From assembly GCF_039614725.1 (NCBI RefSeq), contig NZ_CP154859.1, positions 2,356,001 to 2,420,000 of the forward strand: a stretch of 64,000 nucleotides of DNA, read 5' to 3'. Both the position numbers and the translations under genes were made by a program. The notes beneath the pieces were generated by a model. It had not been told where the DNA came from. It made no database searches and saw only the letters and a list, made by a program, of their open reading frames with translations. Origin of the DNA: Thauera sp. JM12B12 (GTDB taxonomy: Bacteria > Pseudomonadota > Gammaproteobacteria > Burkholderiales > Rhodocyclaceae). Shown here piece after piece: positions 27,163-36,211 of the stretch. The first letter of the stretch is position 1. Every line of letters starts with the position of its first letter.

Positions 27163-28359
27163 ATGAACGAGCGCCAGCTGATCACGAACGCCTTTGACGA
27201 TGCGCGCGGCCAAGGCGAAGCCGTCGCGCTCGCCAGCGTGGTTGCAGTCCGCGGCTCGACCTACCGCCGTCCCGGCGCACGCATGCTGATCACCGAGACC
27301 GGTCGGCGGACGGGGCAGGTGAGCGGCGGCTGCCTCGAGCGCGACGTGACCCGACAGGCGAGCAAGGTCCTCACCCGCGGCATGCCCGCCCTGAGGCTTT
27401 ACGATTCGCTGGACGAGGACCTCGCCGAAGGTTTCGCGCTCGGCTGTAACGGTGCGGTGCTCGTCCTGATCGAGCCCGCCAACGAGAATGTCCTGCACCT
27501 GATGCGTGTCCAGCGAGCCTGCCTCGCCCACCGCCGCCGTGGAGCGATCGCCACCGTGTATGCGTGCCAGGACGGAGCGAACGCACAACTCGGCGCGCGC
27601 GTGTCGATGATCGAGGGCGAGACGCCCCAAAGTTCCGGGATCGCATCGGATCGGCTCGCCGCTGCGCTCGGCAGCGCCGTTGCGCAGGCCCTCGAGCGAG
27701 GTTACGGCGGAGACTGGTCCGAACAGACCGGTCACGGCAACATCTCGGCCTTCATCGAGGTCTTCACGCCGCCGCTTCAGGTCTTGATATTCGGGGCCGG
27801 CCAAGACGTGGTGCCGCTGGTTTCCTTCGGCAATGCGCTCGGCTGGCGCATGCAGGTGGTTGCTGCCACCGGCGGGTTCGGTGTGCGCGAGCAATTCGTC
27901 GCGGCGGACGCCGTCCATATCGGCTCGGCACGTGACGCGGTGGCCACCCTGCACCCCAATGGCGACAGCGTCGTTCTGTTGATGTCGCACAACTTTTTGC
28001 GCGACGTCGAGGCGTTTTGCGCACTGGCGCCGGTTCGGCCGCGCTTTTTCGGGATGCTCGGGCCGCAGCACCGCGCCCAGCGCCTGATCGAGGAAGCGGC
28101 GGCACGTGGAACGCGCATCGATGATGCGATGCGGGACAGCATCTTCGGCCCAGTCGGGCTGGACATCGGCGCCGAGACTCCCGCGGAGGTCGCACTGGCC
28201 ATCAGCGCCGAGATCCAGGCCCTGATGCAGGGTCGTCATGGCGGACATGCCCGCCTGCGCAATGGACCGCTGCACACCGACGTCCTCACCCGAGGGGCGG
28301 ACGCCCGTGCGCTCGAAGGCCAGCCCAGCCTGCGCCTCTGCAAGCTCGAGCCGGTCTGA
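27163..28359 (+). CDS. XdhC/CoxI-family molybdenum cofactor maturation protein
   Basis: 398 residues in the two-domain XdhC layout. The N-terminal XdhC-CoxI domain carries GSTYRRPGARML and QVSGGCLERDV (near residues 28-60), and ALGCNGAVLVLIEP near residue 90. The C-terminal Rossmann domain starts near residue 205 (VLIFGAGQDVVPLVSF). XdhC proteins bind molybdenum cofactor, promote its sulfuration and insert it into hydroxylases. The only such hydroxylase in the window is at 5466-9326, about 18 kb away, and both genes share an upstream operator-like site, which supports a functional link. Confidence 0.9.
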   Translation: MNERQLITNAFDDARGQGEAVALASVVAVRGSTYRRPGARMLITETGRRTGQVSGGCLERDVTRQASKVLTRGMPALRLYDSLDEDLAEGFALGCNGAVLVLIEPANENVLHLMRVQRACLAHRRRGAIATVYACQDGANAQLGARVSMIEGETPQSSGIASDRLAAALGSAVAQALERGYGGDWSEQTGHGNISAFIEVFTPPLQVLIFGAGQDVVPLVSFGNALGWRMQVVAATGGFGVREQFVAADAVHIGSARDAVATLHPNGDSVVLLMSHNFLRDVEAFCALAPVRPRFFGMLGPQHRAQRLIEEAAARGTRIDDAMRDSIFGPVGLDIGAETPAEVALAISAEIQALMQGRHGGHARLRNGPLHTDVLTRGADARALEGQPSLRLCKLEPV

Positions 28360-28377
28360 CCGGCCCGGGCTCACAAC

Positions 28378-29250
28378 TCAGTCCATTCGGCCGATGACCT
28401 CGTCGCCAAAGCGACGAATGGCATCGAGTTGGGCGAGCTTGTCGTTGGGACCGCATTTCATATCCCACGGGACCAGTCCGGCGTGTGTCAGGCCAAGGTC
28501 GCGCAGGCGGCGGAAATCGTCCAGCGTCCTCGCACTGAAATCGATACCGTGGATCTCGTAGTCAGTCCGATCGAGCGATCCATACTCGGCACGGAAGCCA
28601 TTGAGCTGCGAAACCAGCGATCTCAGGGTTTCAACGTCGGTATTCGCCGAGGCCCAGCCGTCACCGAGGCGCGCGGCGCGACGGAGCGCCGGCTTGCTGT
28701 GCCCGCCGATCAGGATCGGCACCGGGTGCTCGGGTACAGGGCGCATGCGCAGCGGACCGAACTCGAAATGCCTGCCGTGATACTCGAAAAAATCGCCGCC
28801 CATGGCAGCACGCAGGATCTCGATGCACTCGTCCATGATCTCGCCACGCTTGTCGAAGTTGACCCCGTTGTAGACGAAATCCTCCTTCCAGGGGCTGAGG
28901 CCTGCACCCAGGCTGATCCGTCCGCCCGACATCACCGCAAGAGAGGTAAGCGACTTGGCCAGGATGAGGGGTTGACGGACCGGGACCTTGAGCACCCCCG
29001 GATAGAAACGCAGGCGCGTGGTGACCGCCGCCATGGATGCCATCGCCACGAACGGTTCGATGAACTCCGACTGCTCCAGGTAGCCACGGATCGCTTCCGT
29101 GTCCGCATACGGATAGTCGGATTCGGTCGCCTTGGGGTAGAACAGGCTGTCGGGCATGGAAAGGCTATCCCATCCCGCCCTTTCGGCCTCGCGGGCAATA
29201 TCCATGTAGTGGCGATAGCTGGCGAAGCCGAGCTGAAGGACGAATTTCAT
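28378..29250 (-). CDS. LLM-class flavin-dependent oxidoreductase
   Basis: 290 residues from the ATG at 29250 with GGGAGC upstream. Luciferase-like features are LAVMSGGRISLGAGLSPWKED (near residue 104), EYHGRHFEFGP (near residue 157), and PVPILIGGHSKPALRRAARLGDGW (near residue 177). It is a distant paralogue of the protein at 2848. Cofactor (FMN or F420) and reaction are unknown. It is convergent with xdhC, 18 bp apart, and appears monocistronic. Confidence 0.87.
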   Translation of the reverse strand: MKFVLQLGFASYRHYMDIAREAERAGWDSLSMPDSLFYPKATESDYPYADTEAIRGYLEQSEFIEPFVAMASMAAVTTRLRFYPGVLKVPVRQPLILAKSLTSLAVMSGGRISLGAGLSPWKEDFVYNGVNFDKRGEIMDECIEILRAAMGGDFFEYHGRHFEFGPLRMRPVPEHPVPILIGGHSKPALRRAARLGDGWASANTDVETLRSLVSQLNGFRAEYGSLDRTDYEIHGIDFSARTLDDFRRLRDLGLTHAGLVPWDMKCGPNDKLAQLDAIRRFGDEVIGRMD

Positions 29251-29836
29251 CGGAATGCTCCCTTGGTGATGGCGGTGCGGCTTCGGTGTGGCATCTTCAA
29301 TGCACACTCTGCCCGTTCAGCCTCGATAAATGTTCCATGCGAGAAGCCACAAGCGGTCATGTCGGGGTTGCCGTAGCCCCGATGCACAGACGATTCTGCG
29401 CAGTCCCGGGCCCGCGGGCATCACCAATAGGGATTAGGCATGCGCCTAGCGCTGAAAATGGGCCACCAGCTAGGCTACAACCGATTCCGGCTCGTCATGG
29501 CGAAGGTTTGTGTCCGCTATCAGCCACCTTGGCTACGCTTGCGCGCTCGAAGGAGGCGAGCCGGCCGAGATACTCCGGCTCGCACACTCCAAACTGCGCG
29601 CTCGGGGCGAGCGCCTCTTCAATGCAGCCGATTTGCGTCCCGAGCGCCGTGCCCGACCAGCATCACAGGACGGTGCGGCGCATAGTACCGTTCGAGAGCA
29701 GGGCATCGGCACATGAGCCATGCGCCGAATCCTCGCGCCCGCTGAAACGTGTTCCGTCATTCATCTGAATGATGCGGATCACCCCCCCCCTCCGTTAACG
29801 TGCTCCCGACACTGATTTGAGGAAGAGGAGGTCACC
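29251..29836. other. 586-bp gene-free region before coxG
   Basis: Short open frames here show no family resemblance and no ribosome binding site. The region must hold the leftward promoter for the LLM gene and the rightward promoter for coxG. It contains an operator-like site at 29756-29776 and a run of nine C at 29782-29790 between that site and the coxG start. I see no RNA gene or repeat in the remainder. Confidence 0.5.
29756..29776 (+). promoter_or_regulatory. Candidate regulon operator before coxG
   Basis: GTCATTCA (29756-29763), six bases, TGATGCG (29770-29776): both blocks identical to the site at 5368 before the Mo hydroxylase genes. It ends 60 bp before the coxG start codon. Confidence 0.55.
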
Positions 29837-30475
29837 ATGGCCCTTGAGATCAAGGAATGTTTCGAGGTGGCCGCGCCGATCGACAAGGTGTGGGCCTTCA
29901 TCAACGATCCAGAAAACGTGGTGGCTTGCATGCCCGGAGCCAGCCTGAAGGAAATCGTCGACGCGAACCAGTTCATCGGTGCGGTCAAGCTCAAGATCGG
30001 TGCCGTGAGCGCCCAGTACCAAGGCACGATCACCTACGCCGAACGCGACGAGGCTGCCTATGCGGTCAAGATGCTCGCCGCCGGCAACGAGCGCGGGGGA
30101 GGAACCGTGAGCGGCACGATTCTCACCCGGCTCGAATCGCTGCCGTCAGGCGTTACCACGCGCGTCGAGTGCGAGTCGAGCATCGACCTTACCGGCAAGA
30201 TCGTTCAGGTCGGTCGCGGCATGATCGAAGGGGTCTCGGCGCAGATCATCAAGAAATACGTGGGCAATGTGCGCAACCTCCTCGAGGTGCCCGGCGAGGC
30301 CGCAACCAAGGTGCCGACGGAGGCCGGCACCGGTGCATCGGAAGCGCCGACCACGGCCACCGCTCCCCCGCTGCGAGCCGCGAAGGAGGACTCGATCAAC
30401 GTGGCGGCGGTCGTCTTCAAGGTCATGATTGATCGCATTGCGGGCTTTTTCCGCCGCCTCTTCGGGCGTGCCTGA
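29837..30475 (+). CDS. CoxG-like SRPBCC protein with C-terminal membrane anchor
   Basis: 212 residues. The SRPBCC/CoxG domain (residues 1-150) contains FEVAAPIDKVWAFINDPENV and ACMPGASLKEI, both typical of CO dehydrogenase subunit G. A Pro/Thr/Ala-rich linker and a short amphipathic or hydrophobic tail (VAAVVFKVMIDRIAGFF) follow. In Oligotropha CoxG recruits CO dehydrogenase to the membrane. Here it probably does the same for the Mo hydroxylase at 5466-9326, with which it shares an operator-like site. AGGAAGAGGAGG lies just before the start. Confidence 0.88.
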   Translation: MALEIKECFEVAAPIDKVWAFINDPENVVACMPGASLKEIVDANQFIGAVKLKIGAVSAQYQGTITYAERDEAAYAVKMLAAGNERGGGTVSGTILTRLESLPSGVTTRVECESSIDLTGKIVQVGRGMIEGVSAQIIKKYVGNVRNLLEVPGEAATKVPTEAGTGASEAPTTATAPPLRAAKEDSINVAAVVFKVMIDRIAGFFRRLFGRA

Positions 30476-30520
30476 GGCGGACCAGATCGGCATGAGCAAC
30501 TCACCAGCGGAGCAGGCTCG

Positions 30521-31561
30521 ATGTTCTCGACCTCTGGCTGTGCCACGATCACGGCGAGCAGGCTCGGAGAACTCGCCTTCGAGTCAGCCTACTCGAGCGC
30601 GCTTTCACCACTGAACGGTCCCTTCTGCCTGCTCATCGAGCTTGACGGCAGCAGCAAGGCCGAAGGTACGGAGTTGCCTCCACGCCTGCACCAGTGGGTT
30701 GCGACGCAGGCTGGTCCAGTGATCGGCGTCGGTAACGCGAGCGCTGGCCGGCATGCACTCGGCGCAACCTGTGATCTCGTCCTCCCTGACGACAAGGGGC
30801 TGGGCACGCTGCTGGACAACATCGCGAAGGCACCGATCACAGCGACGACGCTCGTTCAGGTCCTGCGGCTGACCGAGAGAATGCCCGCCGCGCAGGCGCT
30901 CACGGTGGAGTCACTCGCATATGCCACGCTGCAGTCGGGGGCGGAGTTTCGCCGATGGTCCGAGTCCCATCCACCTGAGCCGAGCCGGATTCCGACCGAC
31001 AACGGCCCTCCGGTCTGCATTGAACGCCACAACGGGACGATTGAGATCAGGCTGAATCGCCCCTCCAGCCGCAACGCTATGACCTTGGAGATGCGCGACG
31101 CATTGGTCGAAGCATTCGAGCTAGCGAGCACGGACGACAGCGTCAGTACCATCGAGGTGAGCGGGGTCGGCGCTTGCTTCTCCACCGGAGGCGCACTCGA
31201 TGAGTTTGGCACTGCCGTCGACCCCGCCAACGCACACGCGGTGCGTAGCCTGCGCCTGCCCGCAGCCACCCTGCTGCGCAGCAATGCGACCACTCGGTTC
31301 CATGTGCACGGCGCATGCATCGGATCGGGCATCGAGTTGCCTGCGTTCGCCAACCACCTGAGCGCCAGTCCGGGTAGCTTCTTCCAACTCCCGGAGATCC
31401 ACTTCGGGCTGATACCCGGCGCTGGCGGCTGCGTCAGCATCCCGCGCCGGATCGGCAGGCAGCGAACCGCTTACCTGGCACTCTCTGCACGTCGCATCAA
31501 TGCGACCACGGCGCTCGAATGGGGTCTTGTCGACGAGATCAGGCCGGCAGCTACACCCTAG
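30521..31561 (+). CDS. Tandem crotonase: degenerate N-terminal copy plus enoyl-CoA hydratase domain
   Basis: 346 residues. The C-terminal ~190 residues form a crotonase (TIEIRLNRPSSRNAMTLEMR, CFSTGGALDEFG, HGACIGSGIELPAFANH, HFGLIPGAGGCVSIPRRIG). The N-terminal ~150 residues keep the later part of the same fold in decayed form (VIGVGNASAGRHALGATCDLV, then LRLTERMPAAQALTVESLAY) and lack an intact oxyanion hole. The gene follows coxG by 45 bp and is convergent with the amidohydrolase at 31566. A hydratase role in the same pathway is likely; the first half may be structural. Confidence 0.78.
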   Translation: MFSTSGCATITASRLGELAFESAYSSALSPLNGPFCLLIELDGSSKAEGTELPPRLHQWVATQAGPVIGVGNASAGRHALGATCDLVLPDDKGLGTLLDNIAKAPITATTLVQVLRLTERMPAAQALTVESLAYATLQSGAEFRRWSESHPPEPSRIPTDNGPPVCIERHNGTIEIRLNRPSSRNAMTLEMRDALVEAFELASTDDSVSTIEVSGVGACFSTGGALDEFGTAVDPANAHAVRSLRLPAATLLRSNATTRFHVHGACIGSGIELPAFANHLSASPGSFFQLPEIHFGLIPGAGGCVSIPRRIGRQRTAYLALSARRINATTALEWGLVDEIRPAATP

Positions 31562-31565
31562 CAGC

Positions 31566-32960
31566 TTACGCGTAATGGATGACGCGTCCGGCGCCAACCG
31601 TCAGACGAACCTCGACCGCGGCGGCGTCCTCGAACACCTGCTTTAAGGGCCGGTCAAGCACGCACAGATCGGCGACACTACCGACCGCCAGCCTGCGACG
31701 GGTGAGACCCGGTCGTAGCGGGTCCGAGCAGTAAAGATCGAGCACCGAGGCGGGCCCGAGCCGCTCGGTGGCGCCCAGCAGATGTCCCGCGCGTGTCCGC
31801 CGCTCCAGCGCCGCGGCCAACGCCTGCCAAGGATCGGGATCCCCGTACGGCGCATCGGATCCGGCACCTAAAGGAATCCCCGCAGCAGCGAAGCTTCCTG
31901 CACGGTAGATCCCTTCCAGCTCAGTTGTCGACAGCGAGGCGAGGTAGGTGTCGCCGCGTTCGAAAATGAAATTCGGCTGCGTGACGACGTGCAGGCTCGC
32001 CTCGCGGATCAGTTCGACCGCCTCCGCAGTCGCTAGGGCCGCATGCTCCAGGCGGTCGCCGGCCTGCACGCCTGCTGCCTGCAGCGCCGCTACCGCTAGC
32101 AAGAGCTCGACGAGCGTCACGCAATGAACGGCCACCGGACGGCCCACGCCGTGGCTGCGCTCGATCCGCTCGCACAATGCGTCGAACGAGGGCAGAGCCG
32201 CTTCGCGCAGATGGATCTTTGTTGCGCCTACGGAGAGACCGGGCATCGTCCAAGACGGGTCGAGCGCCTCGCTACCCATCATCAGCACATTCTGTTTCAG
32301 ACGCCCTGCCTCACGTTCGGCAGCAAAATGGCGAAACTCGGCGAGGCCGTTTCCAGGGCTCGCCTCGGTCACGCCAGTGATGCCGAAGCGGGCAAGCCGC
32401 AGGCTGGCTTCCCCCAGCGCCGGCATGGACCCGCCGAGCCGCTCCCGCAGCCAGGCATCCGCGCTGTAGATGCGCCCGGTCAGTCTGCCCTCGACGCGCT
32501 CGAACGGATCTTCCCCACCCCTCTCATCGACCCCGAGGCATTGCAGGCCAAGAGAGTTGAAGATCCAGAGTTGACCGCTGCGATGCTGGATGCGAGCCGG
32601 GCGTCCGGGCACGACACGATCCAGCCAGCATCGGTCGATATCGCCCGCCACCGACTCGTGATAGCCAACGCCACGGATCCAGCCGTTGGAACCTCCGGCG
32701 CATCTGGTGAGCGTCGCAGCAAGCGCTTGCGCGCAATCGAGCTGCGGCGGTCCGCAATGCACCGAGTCGATCGCTGCGGCGTAGGCGAGTAGATGCAGGT
32801 GATGATCGTGCAGGCCAGGCAACACCGCGCCACCCGCAGCATCGAACACGCTCTCGCCCGGCTCGACAGTAAGGTCCGGCGCAAGCGCGACGATGTGCGC
32901 ACCGTAGATACGGAGAGCGACCTGCGCGTGCTCGGGCGTGTTCGCATTGACGATCAGCAT
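31566..32960 (-). CDS. YtcJ-like amidohydrolase (Amidohydro_3)
   Basis: 464 residues from the ATG at 32960, which overlaps the end of the upstream CoA-transferase gene by 7 bp. The frame is open far upstream, but similarity begins at MLIVNANTPEHAQVALRI. The metal site HDHHLHLL lies near residue 51, a His in RPVAVHCVT near residue 275, RLEHAAL near residue 311, and a late Asp in GAGSDAPYGDPDPW near residue 377. The canonical HxH is present (HHLHL). It probably hydrolyses an amide, ester or cyclic bond. It is the last gene of the leftward set 36211-31566. Confidence 0.83.
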   Translation of the reverse strand: MLIVNANTPEHAQVALRIYGAHIVALAPDLTVEPGESVFDAAGGAVLPGLHDHHLHLLAYAAAIDSVHCGPPQLDCAQALAATLTRCAGGSNGWIRGVGYHESVAGDIDRCWLDRVVPGRPARIQHRSGQLWIFNSLGLQCLGVDERGGEDPFERVEGRLTGRIYSADAWLRERLGGSMPALGEASLRLARFGITGVTEASPGNGLAEFRHFAAEREAGRLKQNVLMMGSEALDPSWTMPGLSVGATKIHLREAALPSFDALCERIERSHGVGRPVAVHCVTLVELLLAVAALQAAGVQAGDRLEHAALATAEAVELIREASLHVVTQPNFIFERGDTYLASLSTTELEGIYRAGSFAAAGIPLGAGSDAPYGDPDPWQALAAALERRTRAGHLLGATERLGPASVLDLYCSDPLRPGLTRRRLAVGSVADLCVLDRPLKQVFEDAAAVEVRLTVGAGRVIHYA

Positions 32961-34372
32961 GCGAGCAACTCGTCCAGGGCTGCGTTGTCGGCACCATGCG
33001 TGCGCGCAACGCCGCCCACAATGGGCCGCTGCGGCCTGCAGCCAAGCAGTCCGCATGCGGACGCCAGCGCATGCCAGCGCCGCATGCGCGCCTGAAGCGC
33101 ATCCACACCGCGCCACTGTTCCCAGGCTGCGCAGCACTCCACCACATCGCGCATGGCGAGCGAGACCAGGCTTCCACCCCCGGCGGCATGTGCGCACCAG
33201 GCCGCAAGCGCGGCATGCAGCCCCGTCAGCGGATCGGCGATTGCATCCCCGCAGAACGCCCATTCTCCGGTGGCTTGCGCAAGCACCGCAGACAATCCGC
33301 CCCCCACGCCGGCGTCGTCACCAAAGGCGACCCAGTTCGCCTCGGGTTCCTCGCGACCATGGCCGGTGATACTGACCCAGCTCAGGCCAGGATTCTCGGC
33401 GAGCATGCGCTCGGCGTCGATGCCAAGCTGGCGCAGTGCGCGCGGCCGGGAGGCCTCGATGACGATGTCGGCCGTCTCGATCAGTCGGCGCAGCCGAGCC
33501 ACCCCCTGGGCGGACGTGAAATCGATCGCCACGCAGGTCTTGCCCGAATTGAGCAGATCGAAGAAGTCCGGGTTGCCGGCGCGGGCGCCGTCGGGGCGGA
33601 GCGTGCTCTCGACCTTGATCACGCTGGCACCGAGCTGGTGCAGTATCTGCGCGCAGAGCGGCCCCGCCCAGAGTGAAGAGAGGTCGACCACCCGGGGTAC
33701 GCGTCCACTTCGCGCAGGCTCAACGCGCTCACCGAAGTTCTGCACACGACACCAAGGGACACCGTCCCGCGGCAACGCATTCGCGTCGGCCGCCGGCAAG
33801 CCGAGCAGCCGCGCACGCCCAAGCGCCGCCTCCACCGTATGGGCACCAAGGGCCGTGGCGAGCTGCGCCCAGTCCGCAATCTCACGCCCCTCCATCCATG
33901 CGGGTACCAGCTCCCAATCCTCGGCGCGCGCCAGATTGACGGCCAGCATGCCGTCTGCGGCCTGCAGCAGACGGCAGCTACCGCCGGGAGAGTGGCGCCC
34001 CTGCCGGCGCAGGCCGAGCAGTGCGGCACGGTGCACAAGCATGACGTCCGCCTGCTGCCACGCGGGTGGCAACTTGACACCGAGTGCCGCGAGCGCCCTC
34101 AGCACAGCGTTGGCACATGCCCCAACCGGGGCGGGCAGCATCCTGCCGGGTCGTGAGGGGTTCCCGGTAATCCACATCAGCCCACTGCACACCCAGGCCA
34201 GCGCCGGATGAAGGTCTGCCGGTCCAGATTCGATGCGGACATCCGCACCGAGCGCCGCAAGCAGATGCGCGGCGTAACGGGTCTCACACCCCTCCCCCGC
34301 AAGGATGAAGCCGCGGCCGGACAGAAGCATCCCCGCCGTCGAGTTGGAGGGCACTGCACGTCCGGCATCCAT
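32954..34372 (-). CDS. CaiB/BaiF-type CoA-transferase with rearranged domain order
   Basis: 472 residues. A recognisable family start (RVPRVVDLSSLWAGPLCAQILHQLG) appears only at residue 224, and Asp380 in IADPLTGLHAAL is at the catalytic position. The chain ends soon after, near the point where normal members begin their small domain. That small-domain-like part is instead found before it, near residues 130-210 (RLLQAADGMLAVNLARAEDW), after a short Rossmann-like start. The order looks circularly permuted or the product of a partial fusion. It lies between an acyl-CoA ligase (14 bp upstream) and an amidohydrolase (overlapping). Confidence 0.8.
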   Translation of the reverse strand: MDAGRAVPSNSTAGMLLSGRGFILAGEGCETRYAAHLLAALGADVRIESGPADLHPALAWVCSGLMWITGNPSRPGRMLPAPVGACANAVLRALAALGVKLPPAWQQADVMLVHRAALLGLRRQGRHSPGGSCRLLQAADGMLAVNLARAEDWELVPAWMEGREIADWAQLATALGAHTVEAALGRARLLGLPAADANALPRDGVPWCRVQNFGERVEPARSGRVPRVVDLSSLWAGPLCAQILHQLGASVIKVESTLRPDGARAGNPDFFDLLNSGKTCVAIDFTSAQGVARLRRLIETADIVIEASRPRALRQLGIDAERMLAENPGLSWVSITGHGREEPEANWVAFGDDAGVGGGLSAVLAQATGEWAFCGDAIADPLTGLHAALAAWCAHAAGGGSLVSLAMRDVVECCAAWEQWRGVDALQARMRRWHALASACGLLGCRPQRPIVGGVARTHGADNAALDELLAC

Positions 34373-34386
34373 GTTCGCACCCGCCT

Positions 34387-35895
34387 TCAGGTCGGGAGCG
34401 AGAGCTCGTCGCGCAGCACCCTGCGCAGGATCTTGCCCATCTCGTTGTAGGGCAGTTGCTTACGGAAGCTGATCACGGCAGGCACGCGCGAGGAGCGCAG
34501 GCGCGCACGCACCCAGTCGCGCAGTTCGGCCTCGCTGACATCCGTACCGCGATTGATGACCACCGCCGCGCCGACGGTCTCGCCCCATTCCGTATCGGGA
34601 ACTGCAACCACGGCCACATCGGCGATCGCCGGATGCTGACGCAGCACATCCTCGATCTCTCCCGGCGAGATGTTCTCACCACCGCGCACGATCACGTCGT
34701 CGGCCCGACCATCGAGGTAGAGAAAACCGTACTTGTCCACATAGCCACGGTCCCGCGTCGGGAACCAGCCGTCCCCGTCAAGCAGGCTGCCGATGCCCAG
34801 GTACTCACCGGATACCTGCCCACCGCGCACGAAGACGTCTCCCACCTCTCCCACCGGCAAGGCCTTGCCGTCGCAATCGCGGATCTCGATCTCGACCGTG
34901 CCGATCGGGCGGCCGACCGAATGCAGGCGCTTCCGGACCTCGGGGTCGACGCTGAAGAAGCCTTCGCGGTGGCCGTCGGGGTCGAGCAGTGCGATGGTCG
35001 AGCTCGTCTCGGTGAGGCCATAGGCATTGGTGAAATCGACCCCGGGCCAGAGCTGCATGGCACGCTCGATCACCGGCGCAGGCATCTTGCCGCCACCATA
35101 AGCAAGCGCGCGCAGGCTCGGCAGCGCCGCATCTCCCCCGCTGGTGTCGATGTACTCGATCACGCGCGCAAGCATCGTGGGGACGACGAAGGCATTCGTC
35201 ACCTTCTCGCGCTGACAGGTGTCGAGCCAGGCCTCGCCATCGAAATTAGGCAACTGCACCATGCGACGGCAGGCATACGTTGAGCTCAGGATCGCCGAAA
35301 TTCCGGCGATGTGATACGGCGGCACCGCGACGAGCGTGGCATCGTCATCCTGTGCCGCACCGAATTGCACGGTACCGAGGATGTAGCTCATCAGATTTTC
35401 GTGGCGCAGGACGGCCGCCTTGGGCGCACCCGTCGTGCCACTGGTGAACAGCTGCACTGCGACCGCATCCGGCTCTGCGGGGACAGCGTCGTCTGCCGGC
35501 ACGCCCGCATCGAACGCCTCGCGGAGGAAGGTCTCGCGGTCGACCACGATGAATCCTGGCGGAATCTCCACGCCTTCGAGCAGGGCCGGGTCGGCAATCA
35601 GCCAGGCCGGAGCGATCCGGGCCAGCAGCGCCTGGATCTCCGGCTTTGTCAGCCGGTAGTTCATCGGCACGTACGGAAGCCCGGCGCACGCCGCAGCGTA
35701 CAGCGCGACCGGCGCGGCAATGCTGTTGATGTCCAGGAAGCCGACGTGACGACAACCGCTCCCACGGATCTTCGCACCGGCGCGACGCGCAGCTTCAAGC
35801 ATCTCGGCATAGCGTATCGAGCGCTCACCACAGGTCACTGCAACCCGTTCCGGATGGCATTCCGCCGCCATCTCCAGCGTCATCAGCACGTTCAT
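34387..35895 (-). CDS. AMP-forming acyl-CoA synthetase/ligase
   Basis: 502 residues from the ATG at 35895. ANL superfamily motifs are clear: the P-loop FTSGTTGAPKAAVLRH (near residue 150), NAYGLTETSS (near residue 288), RDRGYVDKYGFLYLDGRADD (near residue 378), and the C-terminal catalytic Lys in LPYNEMGKILRR. It activates a carboxylic acid to its CoA ester via the acyl-adenylate. It is the only ligase in a region rich in CoA-transferases, and follows the small 103-residue gene by 4 bp. Confidence 0.9.
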   Translation of the reverse strand: MNVLMTLEMAAECHPERVAVTCGERSIRYAEMLEAARRAGAKIRGSGCRHVGFLDINSIAAPVALYAAACAGLPYVPMNYRLTKPEIQALLARIAPAWLIADPALLEGVEIPPGFIVVDRETFLREAFDAGVPADDAVPAEPDAVAVQLFTSGTTGAPKAAVLRHENLMSYILGTVQFGAAQDDDATLVAVPPYHIAGISAILSSTYACRRMVQLPNFDGEAWLDTCQREKVTNAFVVPTMLARVIEYIDTSGGDAALPSLRALAYGGGKMPAPVIERAMQLWPGVDFTNAYGLTETSSTIALLDPDGHREGFFSVDPEVRKRLHSVGRPIGTVEIEIRDCDGKALPVGEVGDVFVRGGQVSGEYLGIGSLLDGDGWFPTRDRGYVDKYGFLYLDGRADDVIVRGGENISPGEIEDVLRQHPAIADVAVVAVPDTEWGETVGAAVVINRGTDVSEAELRDWVRARLRSSRVPAVISFRKQLPYNEMGKILRRVLRDELSLPT

Positions 35896-35899
35896 GGCC

Positions 35900-36211
35900 T
35901 CAGTCCGAGGACGGCAGGGCCTTCGCCTGCTTGACCACGAGCTCACCGCCGTCAATCGACAGGCTACCCTTCCCACCCTTGGTGCACAGGAACTCGAAAC
36001 GCTCCGCTTCATCGGTGTAGCGCTTGCCCACCAACGTGCCCTGGGCAAGCGCAGCCTCCGGGGCCAGACCCGCCGACTTCTCTGCGGTCATCGCAAGCAT
36101 CTCGGCGCCACCGCATTCGAGGCGGATATCGTCCGCAGCCGCTCGAACCACCATCACCTCGGTATCGCACACCGCACTTTTCAGTCGCGAACCTGCTTTC
36201 AACGTAGCCAT
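35900..36211 (-). CDS. Small hypothetical protein upstream of the acyl-CoA ligase
   Basis: 103 residues from the ATG at 36211 with GAGGAGC upstream. The sequence (SRLKSAVCDTEVMVVRAAADDIRLECGGAEML) suggests a small mostly-beta protein with two Cys. I do not recognise a domain. It starts the leftward operon and is 4 bp before the ligase gene, so a role as a small partner or carrier-like factor of that enzyme is possible but unproven. Confidence 0.72.
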   Translation of the reverse strand: MATLKAGSRLKSAVCDTEVMVVRAAADDIRLECGGAEMLAMTAEKSAGLAPEAALAQGTLVGKRYTDEAERFEFLCTKGGKGSLSIDGGELVVKQAKALPSSD

